Shown: one piece after another, positions 19,323-28,034 of the stretch
Layout of the letters: each line of letters opens with the position of its first letter
Position numbering within the stretch: position 1 is the stretch's first letter
NCBI RefSeq assembly: GCF_001746295.1
Contig: NZ_MJAH01000001.1
Location: 119,192-183,191 of the forward strand
Source of the DNA: Streptomyces sp. LUP47B
GTDB lineage: Bacteria > Actinomycetota > Actinomycetes > Streptomycetales > Streptomycetaceae
DNA: 64,000 bases
Direction: 5' to 3'
Position numbers and translations under genes: made by a program
The notes under the pieces: generated by a model
Database searches by the model: none
Seen by the model: only the letters and a program-made list of their open reading frames with translations
What the model was told of the DNA's origin: nothing

Positions 19323-19904
19323 ATGACTTCGTCGATTGCCGAGTCGTGGGCCCGTATAGAGGCTTGGCTCGCCCAGTACACGCCTCGTACGTTTGCTGCT
19401 CTTGACCCCCCGGCGGAGCGCTCTGCAATTGCTGTGGCCGAACAAGCCATCGGTCGGCCGTTCCCCGAGCCCTTGGTGGAGTCCTTGCTGCGGCACAACG
19501 GCATGGGCCACCGCGACCTGCTGCCGCCGTTCTGGTCCCTGCTTGGGGTGGAGGGCATCACCAGTGCCTGGCAGACACGCATGAGGATCTACGGAGAGGT
19601 GCTGGCGGGAGCAGAGGAAGGCGACCCGGATGGGGAATACGGGCCGTGGTGGCATGCGCAGTGGATCCCTATCGCCTATAACGGCGGAGGGGATTACCTC
19701 ATCATCGACCAGCGCTCCTATCGTCGCCGCGGAAGGATCGGCAAGGCCGATCATGAAACTGGATGCTCCTTTTCGCGCCACCCCATGTGGGCCACGCTCC
19801 CGGCTCTCCTGGATGCGACAGCCACGGCTCTGGAGACCGGCGAGGCGGTGGACGGTTACCTGCCTCTCGCGGTCGACGAGGATGAACTGGACTGGGAATT
19901 CTGA
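19323..19904 (+). CDS. SMI1/KNR4 (SUKH) family protein
   Basis: A 193-residue SUKH-superfamily protein: EQAIGRPFPEPLVESLLRHN matches the N-terminal helix-strand motif (I-G-R-x-F-P-x-x-L), GMGHRDLLPPFWSLLGVEGI follows, then WIPIAYNGGGDYLIIDQ, the strongly conserved P-x-A-x-x-G-G-x-x-x-x-x-D motif. The C-terminus ends DEDELDWEF. SUKH proteins are often immunity proteins against polymorphic toxins, but no toxin gene is adjacent and streptomycetes carry many orphan copies. Family assignment is firm; immunity is only a possibility. Confidence 0.85.
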   Translation: MTSSIAESWARIEAWLAQYTPRTFAALDPPAERSAIAVAEQAIGRPFPEPLVESLLRHNGMGHRDLLPPFWSLLGVEGITSAWQTRMRIYGEVLAGAEEGDPDGEYGPWWHAQWIPIAYNGGGDYLIIDQRSYRRRGRIGKADHETGCSFSRHPMWATLPALLDATATALETGEAVDGYLPLAVDEDELDWEF

Positions 19905-20071
19905 TGCTCAGGCCGCTGCGACGGCCTCGAGGTCATGGTCGGACTCATGGCTTACCTTGCGCGCCGCCGCGCCGGAGAACCGTCCGAGCGGTACCCCTGG
20001 CTCACTGACGGCACGCGCTCGTGACTCCGGACTCCCGCCTTCATGCGCGTGTTCGCGGGCAAGCCGCGCCC

Positions 20072-21112
20072 TCATGCCGTGTCGTTGGTGGTGGGAGAAG
20101 GTGAGCGGCGATAGTGGTCTAGAGCCGCTGCGTGTTCGTGGTAGGGAATGCGTGGCAGCCGGGAGACCAGGGACCACATGGTGCGCTCGGCGGCGAGTTC
20201 CCTGGGGATATCCAAGCCGAGCGATGCGGCCAGGGGGTGTCGTCCGACGTTGACCAAGGCCCGTACGGCGGCCGCCCATTCATCCGTGGCGCTGACGGCA
20301 CAGCGGTACCACACGGGGACCAGGGCGGCGAGGACGACAGCGGTCGTCGCTGCGGCCGGCGCGCCGGTGGAAGTGGAGGTGAGGGTGACGGCTGCGGCGA
20401 GTAGTACGGCGAGGTGGCCGTAGAGCAGGCAGACGAAGAAGTCGACGCTGGTACGTGCGGTGTCGACCTGGCGGCGGGCCTGTTCGGGGGCGGTGGCGGT
20501 CAACTCGTTCCACAGGAGCTGCGATTCCAGCAGGTATCGGTCGTAGGCGTAGACCTCAAATCGGCGGATGGCATTGCCGAGCCGGGTCGGGGCCAGGTGG
20601 CCGTCGCCGACGGGGTAGCGGGCGAGGCGTTCTTGCAGGAGAGCCCGGCGGGTGACGGTGCTGCGCTGGTCAAGGTCGCGGTAGCGGGCCAGGTGAGGGC
20701 TGTGACGTAGGAGGGTGAGGTCTGCTCTGTCGACGGCGGAGAGGCTGGTCTCTGCGGCACGGCGTTCGAGACGCATGAGCAGAAGCCGGTCGGTCAGGCC
20801 GCGTCGGATGGCCTGATGACGGCGGCAGCCGTACACGTACGCGAGCGAGGGCCACAGCAAGTAGCCCTCCAGGATGCGGTAGAGAGGGTTCTGCAGGGCG
20901 TTGAGGACCAACCCCAGCATCAGCGAGGCGGTGAGAAAGGCCAGTGCGCCGCGTCCTGCAGCCAGGCTCCATACGTGTTCGAACGGCGGAACCTTGCGAA
21001 GGCTGGGGAGCAGGGTCGTGGTGAGGATGGCGAGGTTGAGCGCGGTGGGAAGCACCCACCCGACCAGCAGACTCCAGGCACCTCCAAGCGCCCCCTTGGC
21101 GATGTCTCCCAT
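20072..21112 (-). CDS. Hypothetical integral membrane protein
   Basis: A 346-residue protein starting at ATG 21112 (MGDIAKGALGGAWSLLVGWV), with the ATG overlapping the stop of the upstream regulator (TGATG). Hydrophobic segments are near residues 13-35, around LAFLTASLMLGLVLNAL, and a pair in the C-terminal half (FFVCLLYGHLAVLLAAAVTL, TTAVVLAALVPVWY). A large charged cytosolic domain lies between the pairs. No enzymatic motif was recognised. Coupling to the GlxA-like gene may be a chance fusion. Confidence 0.7.
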   Translation of the reverse strand: MGDIAKGALGGAWSLLVGWVLPTALNLAILTTTLLPSLRKVPPFEHVWSLAAGRGALAFLTASLMLGLVLNALQNPLYRILEGYLLWPSLAYVYGCRRHQAIRRGLTDRLLLMRLERRAAETSLSAVDRADLTLLRHSPHLARYRDLDQRSTVTRRALLQERLARYPVGDGHLAPTRLGNAIRRFEVYAYDRYLLESQLLWNELTATAPEQARRQVDTARTSVDFFVCLLYGHLAVLLAAAVTLTSTSTGAPAAATTAVVLAALVPVWYRCAVSATDEWAAAVRALVNVGRHPLAASLGLDIPRELAAERTMWSLVSRLPRIPYHEHAAALDHYRRSPSPTTNDTA

Positions 21113-22175
21113 CAGGCGCCAGCACCCCGTTGCGCACGGACAGGAGCGATCGGGGGGATGGGCGGCGGGGCCGGCCACTCGTCGTCGTCCGGGGCGGGCG
21201 AAGGCCCGGGTGAGGTGTGCAGGGTCCCGCCCAAGGGGTGACGAGCGCGGTAGGCGTCCCGGTACGCGGCCGGGGAGGAGCCCAGTTGGCGGCGGAAGTG
21301 GGCGCGAAGGGACGTCGGCGATCGGAAGCCGCAGCGTTCGGCGATCTCGTCGACGGAGTACTCGGAGGTCTCCAGCAAGCGCTGGGCCCCTGGAGAACCC
21401 GCTGAGTGATCAGCCACTGCATGGGGGCGCTTCCCGGGAGTTCACGGAAGCGCCGGTCGAAGGTGCGCCGGCTCAGGTACGCGCGCGCCGCGAGCGTCTC
21501 GACGTCGAACTGCTCGTGCAGGTGCTCCAGCGCCCAGGCGACGACCTCCGCGAGCGGGCCGGCGCCAACTTCGTCCGGCAGCGACCGGTCCAGGTAGCGT
21601 TCCTGGCCTCCCGTCCGGCGTGGGGGAACGACCAGGCGGCGAGCGAGCGCGCCGGCCGCCTCGTTGCCGTGGTCGGTGCGCACGATGTGAAGGCACAGGT
21701 CGACTCCGGCCGCGGTGCCGGCGGACGTCAGGACGTCTCCGTCGTCGACGAAGAGTTCTCTCGGATCCACATGGACCGACGGGTAGCGCTTGGCCAGCGC
21801 CGGTGCGTACATCCAGTGCGTCGTCGCCGGGCGGCCGTCCAGCAGACCGGCCGCGGCAAGGACGAACGCCCCGGTGTTGAGGCCGACGATGCGGGCGCCT
21901 TCCTCGTGCGCGCGGCGCAGCGCGTCGAGCGCTTCCTCCGGCGGTTGGGAGGTGATCGAACGCCACGCCGGCACCACGACCGTCCCGGCGCGTGAGATCG
22001 AGTCCAGACCGTGCGGCGCAATGAGTTCGAGGCCCCCTGTGGTCGACAGCGGGCCTTCCTCGCCGGCCGCCACCAGCAGGCGGTAGCGAGGCACGCCCGC
22101 GTCCTGGCGGTCGATCCCGAACACCGACAGCGGAATGGAACTCTCGAAGATGGGGCCGCCCCGGAACAGCAGCAC
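21112..22175 (-). pseudogene. GlxA-type AraC regulator, frameshifted
   Basis: The N-terminal part, from the GTG at 22175 (AAGGAGGT about 8 bases upstream), is a DJ-1/PfpI-like domain: LLFRGGPIFESSIPLSVFGI, RIVGLNTGAFVLAAAGLLDG and THWMYAPALAKRYPSV. The first AraC helix-turn-helix follows (DVETLAARAYLSRRTFDRRF). Near 21390 the frame changes: QWLITQRVL is followed by unrelated residues, while the family continuation QRLLETSEYSVDEIAERCGF / RSPTSLRAHFRRQLGSSPAA is intact in another frame, ending at 21112. A single-base loss explains this. The regulator would lack its second HTH if the shift is real; a sequencing error is the alternative. Confidence 0.75.
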
Positions 22176-22196
22176 CGCGACGACCTCCTTGCGGCG

Positions 22197-22709
22197 TTAA
22201 ACTTCGCGAGAGGGCGCTGCGGAGACCACATGAGGCTGACCGACTCGGAGGCCGGGTTCCCTTGGCCCACCGGTTGCCGGCAGGAATTGGCTCACCAGAA
22301 GCCGGAGTGGAGTGCTTGCACGTGGCCGGTCGCGCAGGACACGACGCAAGCGCATCCGCAGTTCTGCTTCCACATCGGCAGCCGTCTCCTCCTCGCCACG
22401 CTCGAGGGCTTGGAGCAGGTCACCGCGTGCCCGCTCCAAGCCCTGCCGGACCTCCTTTGCGCGCGTTACGCTGCCCGGTTCGTTGTCGACGAGGAACGTG
22501 ACGAGGGCGTCACCCACCAGCGGCCAGGACCCCTCCCGCATGTGCTTGATGAGCGCAGCCGCGCAGACCGTGACGAAGTCTTTCAAGGAGGTCCCCCGTT
22601 TCCCCAGCAGCGTCCGGGCAGTCCGTGAGCTGCCGGAAACACGGTAGGAGGTAGTGACCAACTCTGCACAATCGAGCCGGACTTGAGAGCCTTCCCATGG
22701 GAGACACAC
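22197..22709 (-). CDS. Hypothetical protein (about 170 aa)
   Basis: A mostly helical protein: ELVTTSYRVSGSSRTARTLL, SLKDFVTVCAAALIKHMREG, SWPLVGDALVTFLVDNEPGS and a C-terminal coiled-coil-like RGDLLQALERGEEETAADVE. Codon use and composition support a real gene. No family was recognised. The first ~12 residues look non-native, so the N-terminus may be rearranged or the start may lie a little downstream. Confidence 0.5.
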   Translation of the reverse strand: MCLPWEGSQVRLDCAELVTTSYRVSGSSRTARTLLGKRGTSLKDFVTVCAAALIKHMREGSWPLVGDALVTFLVDNEPGSVTRAKEVRQGLERARGDLLQALERGEEETAADVEAELRMRLRRVLRDRPRASTPLRLLVSQFLPATGGPREPGLRVGQPHVVSAAPSREV

Positions 22710-22769
22710 GGAGGTCCGGCCGACACTTGCTGCTCGAAGAGGGTTAGGGGGTTCGGTACCGGCTTCAAC

Positions 22770-23060
22770 TCACTTATACCGATAGAGCTGTCGGAGCTGC
22801 AGGGCGTCGGTCTGCCACTGTGAGCGGGCCGCCTGAGTGTCATCGGGCACCGCCCTGCCAAGCCGACGAGCCGCCTGCTGGAACACCGACGTCGAGGTGG
22901 TGTCGGTGGCCGCTACAAGCGCCGTGAGGAGGGGTTCGTCGGCCGACGTGTGGACGTCGACCTGGGCGAGAACGGCGACCTGGTCGTCGGGGTGAAGGTG
23001 ATGGGGCAGGGCGGAGCCGAGCTGGCGGTGCAGCCACGTTCCTGGGCCGGGCCGCCCCAT
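22770..23060 (-). CDS. Small hypothetical protein (96 aa)
   Basis: From the ATG at 23060 (MGRPGPGTWLHRQLGSALPH) through HLHPDDQVAVLAQVDVHTSA to a C-terminus ending LQLRQLYRYK. No domain recognised. Its start is only 15 bases from the divergent methyltransferase start, so any shared promoter would overlap both. Composition is protein-like, but the call rests on that alone. Confidence 0.45.
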   Translation of the reverse strand: MGRPGPGTWLHRQLGSALPHHLHPDDQVAVLAQVDVHTSADEPLLTALVAATDTTSTSVFQQAARRLGRAVPDDTQAARSQWQTDALQLRQLYRYK

Positions 23061-23074
23061 GTCATGGTTGTCGC

Positions 23075-23896
23075 GTGGACAGCCAGGTGAGATTCGACCC
23101 CGACCTCTACCAGGGGACGGCCGGATACTACGAGCAGTTTCGGCTCCCCTACCCCGACGCGATGATCGCCGACCTCGCACGCCGAGCCGCCCCCTCAGGG
23201 CGCGGACGCCTGCTGGATCTGGCATGCGGCACCGGCCAACTCACCTTCCCACTGCGCGACCGGTTCACAGACGTATGGGCCGTGGACGCCGAACCGGGCA
23301 TGACCGAGGTGGTCCGCGCCAAGGCAGACGCCGTCGGCGCAACCCACGTCCGCGCGGTCACCGCCCGTGCAGAAGACCTGGATGCCGAGCCGGGCGGCTT
23401 CGAGCTGATCGTCATCGGCAATGCGTTTCACCGGCTGAACCGCTCCCTGGTGGCCCAGCGCGCCTACACCTGGCTCAAACCCGGCGGCTGCCTCGCGTTG
23501 TGCTGGTCAACCTCGCCATGGGCCGGGCCCCGGGACTGGCAGCAGGCGCTCGACAAGCTGCTGCGCTCGTGGCAAAACACCCTCGGCGCGTCCGGTCGCG
23601 TCCCGCCCGGTTGGGACCGAGCACGACAGCAGGACCCCGACCACGAAGTACTGGCCCGTGCCGGGTTCGACGTCGCCGGACGCCACGAGTTCTCGGTCGA
23701 GTACCACTGGACGATTCCCGAACTCGCCGGCCATATCCGGTCTACCTCGTTCCTACCGTCCTCAGTGCTCGCCGATCATGCCTCCGAGTTCGACGCCGAC
23801 CTCCTTGCCAAACTCGGCCGCCATACGGCCAACGACCGCCTCACCGAAACGGTCGACTTCGCCTACGAACAGGCTCGCGTGTCAGCTCCCGCATGA
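23075..23896 (+). CDS. Class I SAM-dependent methyltransferase
   Basis: A 273-residue Rossmann-fold methyltransferase. Motif I is GRGRLLDLACGTGQLTFPL, the acidic end of strand 2 is DVWAVDAEPGM, and motif IV/post-I follows in GGFELIVIGNAFHRLNRSL. The GTG start (VDSQVRFDPDLYQGTAGYYE) is preceded by weak ribosome-binding sequence. It resembles small-molecule methyltransferases of the Methyltransf_11/25 group. No neighbouring biosynthetic genes indicate the substrate. Confidence 0.82.
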   Translation: MDSQVRFDPDLYQGTAGYYEQFRLPYPDAMIADLARRAAPSGRGRLLDLACGTGQLTFPLRDRFTDVWAVDAEPGMTEVVRAKADAVGATHVRAVTARAEDLDAEPGGFELIVIGNAFHRLNRSLVAQRAYTWLKPGGCLALCWSTSPWAGPRDWQQALDKLLRSWQNTLGASGRVPPGWDRARQQDPDHEVLARAGFDVAGRHEFSVEYHWTIPELAGHIRSTSFLPSSVLADHASEFDADLLAKLGRHTANDRLTETVDFAYEQARVSAPA

Positions 23897-24052
23897 CTGC
23901 CCGGACAAAGTCACCGCGCTGAGGCGCTGCCGGGACAGTGCCGACACTGCGAGTGATTGCACCACACCATGTGGACCAGAGCCCGAGAAGGGACAGCACC
24001 GCCAGCCATTGCCGTGGCGTTCGGCAGCAACCGCAATGACGTCAGCCAGCTT

Positions 24053-24565
24053 CTAAAGCGGGTGGTGGTACCAGCGCCGGTGCACCACAGGTTCGACGCA
24101 CAGCACAGCGGCGCCTGCGATCGCGCCGACCAGCAGGGCGGAACCACCGCCGCCGTTGATGACCGCGCCGAGGCACGCGGCGGCAACGGCGAGCGGACGC
24201 ATCAGGGTCAGCGGGCCGAGGCCGATGACCATCGCGAGGGTGCTGGCACGAAATGGCAGGACGAAGTAGGCGGCGAGCGAGAGCAGTACGGCGGTGGCGT
24301 AGACGGTGAGAGGGAGCAGGTATCCGAGGCCGCCGGCAGTCAGGGTGTTGTATGTCCGGGCCTGGGCTGGTGCGGTGAGCAGCAGGAGGGCTGCGGTCAG
24401 CGCGGGCGCGAGCAGCAGGACGGCCCCGACTGTCAGTCCACGCAGGGCGGCCCGGGTGATGGCCCGGTGTTTACCAATGCGGGCGTCGCGGCCGGCATAA
24501 GCGCGGAAGCCGCTGAATGCCGCGTCGACCAGACCAAGCAGCGCGAGTGGTACGGCGGGGGTCAT
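24053..24565 (-). CDS. Hypothetical membrane protein
   Basis: A 170-residue hydrophobic protein beginning MTPAVPLALLGLVDAAFSGF. It has about four or five membrane segments, including LTVGAVLLLAPALTAALLLL, LLPLTVYATAVLLSLAAYFV and a glycine-rich GSALLVGAIAGAAVLCVEPV. It overlaps the upstream methyltransferase stop by ATGA (24562-24565), so it is in the same operon and may be a partner of it. Function unknown. Confidence 0.7.
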   Translation of the reverse strand: MTPAVPLALLGLVDAAFSGFRAYAGRDARIGKHRAITRAALRGLTVGAVLLLAPALTAALLLLTAPAQARTYNTLTAGGLGYLLPLTVYATAVLLSLAAYFVLPFRASTLAMVIGLGPLTLMRPLAVAAACLGAVINGGGGSALLVGAIAGAAVLCVEPVVHRRWYHHPL

Positions 24566-25497
24566 CGGGCGGCCTCGGCGAGATGCTCCGGACCGACCAG
24601 TCGGCGTGCTGCCCGCCCGAGGGCCCGGCGAAGCGGCTCCTCCAACTGCGGGCGCACTCCGATGACCGGGCGCAATGTGGTGCAGAACGGGTTCACCGCG
24701 CCGCGCGGCTCGTACAGCAGCGGCCGGATGCCGGGTAGGTCGGCGGCGCGCAACAGTGTCTCGTCGCTGTGCGCGCGCCGCGCGGAGGCGACGCCGTCGT
24801 GACGGCCGAGCGGGTGGCGCATCCGGGCACGGTGGAAGATCCATGCACCGATGGGTGCGAGGCGGGTTGCGGCGATGTCGAAGTGGCAGAAGGCCTGCGC
24901 CGGTGAGGTGGCCTGGGCATGAAAGAACTTGGCCAGGGCGGGACCACGGAAATGGTGCAGCACACCGGTGGAGACGTAGACGGTCGCCGCCTTCGGCAGG
25001 TCGAAGGCATTGCCGTGGATGAAGTGGCAGTTGAGCCCCTCTGCGTGGGCAAGGCGTTCCGCTTCGCCGACCAGCGTGGCGTCGAGGTCGACCCCGATCA
25101 GCTCCACGTCCGCGCCGAGGGCGTTGGTAGCCGCCAGCCAGCGGACCAGGTAGCCCAGGCCGCAACCGACGTCGACCAGGCAGTACGGCCCAGACTGCCG
25201 GGTAGTTGCGCGGATGGCGGTGAAGAGCGGGCCGAGCACATGGATCAGGCGTTCGCCGATCCGGAGTTCCTCGCTCAGGCGCTGGAGTTCGGTGTGCACG
25301 CTGATGAGCAGGCGGTCCACGGCGTGTGGGTCGAGTACGCCGTCTTGGTCAGCGGGCAACCCGGCGACGATCCCGGCCGCGCGCTCGTCACCGCTCGCGC
25401 GGAGCTGCTTGATCACCTTGGCGCGCCGGACCGGGAGCCGGTGGCCGCTGTGGGGATCCACCGCCGTGATCAGGTCGGAAATCTCAAGCTGGTGCAC
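24562..25497 (-). CDS. SAM-dependent methyltransferase-like protein
   Basis: About 311 residues from the GTG at 25497 (VHQLEISDLITAVDPHSGHR), with AGGG 8 bases upstream; an in-frame ATG further upstream is possible. The Rossmann core is clear: YCLVDVGCGLGYLVRWLAAT (motif I), ADVELIGVDLDATLVGEAER and ATVYVSTGVLHHFRGPALAK. A C-terminal region with Arg-rich helices (LEEPLRRALGRAARRL) follows. It is coupled to the membrane protein downstream. The substrate is unknown. Confidence 0.75.
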   Translation of the reverse strand: MHQLEISDLITAVDPHSGHRLPVRRAKVIKQLRASGDERAAGIVAGLPADQDGVLDPHAVDRLLISVHTELQRLSEELRIGERLIHVLGPLFTAIRATTRQSGPYCLVDVGCGLGYLVRWLAATNALGADVELIGVDLDATLVGEAERLAHAEGLNCHFIHGNAFDLPKAATVYVSTGVLHHFRGPALAKFFHAQATSPAQAFCHFDIAATRLAPIGAWIFHRARMRHPLGRHDGVASARRAHSDETLLRAADLPGIRPLLYEPRGAVNPFCTTLRPVIGVRPQLEEPLRRALGRAARRLVGPEHLAEAAR

Positions 25498-25811
25498 GAG
25501 GCAGACCCTACGTTCTCCCCTGCCCAGCGCAGCGGGCCAGCTGCCCCCGCCTGTGGGGAGGGGGACGACGTGTGCACGGATGTACACGATTGCTCGCGTC
25601 ACCTGGCTGACCGAAGCAAAGCTGAAGGGCGTGTCCACAACCTCTCGCATTCCCTCGGCACCGATGCTGTCGAGACCCGTCCGTTCTCGTGGACATAGCG
25701 CGCCTCCCCTACCGCCTGAGCTCGCCCGCACCTCGCGAACCCGCCCACTGATCATCCAGGGCTGCTGACTAACGTGGGTGTATGGGCCCGGGTTGGTGAA
25801 GTCCGGCGGGC

Positions 25812-26765
25812 TCAGCCGACGCGGCGGGGGCGGCCGACCGGGGTGGATGCCACGCCGAGGTGTTCGAGCAGAAGCCCTTCCCTGGTGGACCAGGGGCAGA
25901 TCTCGACGCTCGTGGCTCCGCAAGCTTCCATGAGCGCCTGGGCGATCAGGGCTCCGGCCAGGGACTGCTCGGCACGGTGCCGGGAAATGCCCGGCAGCTT
26001 GGCCCGGCGGGACGGTGCCGCGTCGGCCAGCAAGGAGACTGCCGTGTGCAGTCGGGGCAGGGTCAGCCGCCGTCGCGTGCGGGGTGTCCCGCTCTGGGCG
26101 GCGGCGAGCCGGGCAAGCTGCTCGAAGGTCTTGGAGCAGGCCAGCACCCGCACTCCCGGCTCCGCTTGCGGCAGGCCGGGGACGGCTTCCAGGGACCGGC
26201 GGAGGTGCTGAAGGATCCTGGCCAGGGATTGTCGGGACGGCACTGTGCCGCCGGGAAGCCAGTCCCGGGTGATCCTGCGGGCGCCCAGCGGCAGCGAGTG
26301 GACGACGCGGGGCTGGTCCTTGGTGCCGGCGGCGATCTCCACGGTGCCGCCGCCGATGTCCAGGACCAACAACTGCCCGGCCGTCGGGCCTGCCCATTGG
26401 CGGGCGGCCACATAGGCCAGCCGCGCCTCCTCTTCGCCGGGCAGCACGCGCAGGCGTGTGCCGGTGGCGCGGGCCACTCGCGCGATGACCTCGTCGCAGT
26501 TGGGCGCGTCCCGGATGACGGAGGTCGCGAACGCGAACACCTCCAGTCCGCGCGGACGCGGGTCGGCGGCGACGGCCTCGGCAACCGCCCGCTCGACACT
26601 CTTCATGCCGTCATTGTCCAGACGGCCCTTGCGGTCGAGGGTCTCGTGCAGGCTCAGCCGCACCTTGCGGGAAAACACCGGCTCCAGCACCGCACCCGGA
26701 CGCCGCTGCACCACTGTCAGCAGAGCACTGTGGCACCCGACATCGAGCACCCCTGCCTGCCGCAT
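25812..26765 (-). CDS. Ppx/GppA family phosphatase
   Basis: A 317-residue ASKHA-fold exopolyphosphatase/guanosine pentaphosphatase homologue. It begins MRQAGVLDVGCHSALLTVVQ (phosphate-1 loop), carries the ATSVIRDAPNCDEVIARV and PGEEEARLAYVAAR stretch, and the second phosphate loop QLLVLDIGGGTVEIAAGT. Length suits a short-form Ppx lacking the C-terminal HD domain. It would act on polyphosphate or (p)ppGpp in the cytosol. Monocistronic; residues in the first loop differ slightly from classical Ppx (G-C-H-S for G-S-N-S), so specificity is uncertain. Confidence 0.85.
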   Translation of the reverse strand: MRQAGVLDVGCHSALLTVVQRRPGAVLEPVFSRKVRLSLHETLDRKGRLDNDGMKSVERAVAEAVAADPRPRGLEVFAFATSVIRDAPNCDEVIARVARATGTRLRVLPGEEEARLAYVAARQWAGPTAGQLLVLDIGGGTVEIAAGTKDQPRVVHSLPLGARRITRDWLPGGTVPSRQSLARILQHLRRSLEAVPGLPQAEPGVRVLACSKTFEQLARLAAAQSGTPRTRRRLTLPRLHTAVSLLADAAPSRRAKLPGISRHRAEQSLAGALIAQALMEACGATSVEICPWSTREGLLLEHLGVASTPVGRPRRVG

Positions 26766-26903
26766 CCCATCGCCTCCCCTGGTCCCGCAACCGGCCCAGC
26801 CGGCCTCCCCAACTTCCGGCGCCCCTCGACGACAGCAAGCCTGGATCCGGGCCAGCGTGCAAGCATATCGTCACCACGCGTGCACCCTCCGCGCCTGGCC
26901 CAC

Positions 26904-27540
26904 GGTGAGGATGGAGGACTGGTCGACCGGTTTCCCTGCCGCAGGCAGGAAGGAGGCGTGGTTCCCCACCCCCTACCGTGCGCGGCTCGCCTGCAAGTGG
27001 CCCGAGCTGCGCGTGCGCCGGCCCTCGCGGGCGGTGTCCGATCCGACCGCCGTGCGGTTGACGGTGGGCCGCGCCTTGACAGTTGCCGAGCCTCCGCTTG
27101 CCTTCCTCCAGGACGCGCGGAGCCACGGCGGCGTGTGCCGGCCACTGGACTGGATGGCCGAGGTCCACCACCCGATCGGCAACGGCGAGGCCGTCATCCC
27201 CGACGCCCTCCTGTACTCCCAGCGCGGCCCAGTCAGCAGTGACGGCGGCCCGATGCTGCGGGCGTTCGTGGAAGTCGACCGCGCCCCATGGCCCCGGAAC
27301 GTCTCGCCGCCAAGCTGACCGCCTACGCTCGCCTCCACTTCTGCGTGCCCCGGTCCCGGGGGCCCGGGCGAACTTCCAGCAGCAGTGGCTGGAGGAATTG
27401 CGGCGGCGCTACCCGCTCTTACGCGGCCGCCCGGGACTTGGTGCCCTTCCTGCACCAGGTCCCCGTCCTCGCGGCCCCGCTGACCGTCCTGTTCCAGCAC
27501 GGCCCAGCCGAACCGGTAGGGCACCCCGTTCAGAACCTTC
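26904..27540 (+). pseudogene. Replication-relaxation family gene remnant
   Basis: Three plus-strand frames must be joined to follow one protein: WFPTPYRARLACKWPELRVR, WMAEVHHPIGNGEAVIPDAL and GGPMLRAFVEVDRA in the first; APERLAAKLTAYARLH in the second; ANFQQQWLEELRRRYPLLRG in the third; and VPVLAAPLTVLFQHGPAEPV back in the second. This order matches the C-terminal domain of actinomycete replication-relaxation proteins found on conjugative plasmids and integrative elements. At least two frameshifts and an internal deletion make it nonfunctional. It marks a lost plasmid or integrative element. Confidence 0.6.
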
Positions 27541-27676
27541 GACAGCAGAGTGAGCTGGTACCCGTCCTGGCACCGGTAGCCCACCCGTCGCACCTCGTTC
27601 ATACCCGCTGCAGACGGTGCTACGGCGGGCGGCGCGTGAGCCGGCGGGGAACCATCGAACACGTGCGCCAGGACGC

Positions 27677-27815
27677 CTACCAGCTGATCAGCATCACGCT
27701 GCCGCTGGCGCCGCTGGCCATGCCGAACAGGACGACCGGTGTGCCCGGTCGTAGTCGGCCTTGGTCCGCGGCGAGGGCGAGTTGGAGGGGGAGGGTGGCT
27801 GCGTGAGCGGCTGCC
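27677..27815 (-). pseudogene. C-terminal fragment of a KAS III-like gene
   Basis: On the minus strand HAATLPLQLALAADQGRLRP and GTPVVLFGMASGASGSVMLI end in S-W-stop. This is the conserved C-terminus of 3-oxoacyl-ACP synthase III proteins (N-T-x-A-A-x-x-P-x-x-L, then G-D-x-V-x-x-x-G-x-G-x-G). Upstream codons do not continue the family, so only the tail remains. Confidence 0.45.
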
Positions 27816-28034
27816 CGGCACACGGCAAGGCGGTGCGGCGCGACGGCACTCAGCCTGCACTTCGGTTGGCGGGTTAGCGCTTGAGCTGGCGGGGCCGGCC
27901 TCCTGGTCGCGGAAGAGGACGTCGCCGTCGGGGTTGCCCTCGGGCGGCGGACCGAGGACTGCCACGCACACACGGATACCACCCACCGGGGATGCCCGGG
28001 ACGCTCACGCTCCCGGCAGTGCGCTGTCTGGAGA

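Noticed and set aside
19908..20070. Small minus-strand peptide as an antitoxin partner of the SUKH gene
   Set aside because: A 50-60 residue frame exists but shows no domain and no clear ribosome binding site.
25560..25600. TGTGCAC...TGTACAC repeats upstream of the methyltransferase as an operator
   Set aside because: The dyad is imperfect and short, and the gene start is uncertain, so the position means little.
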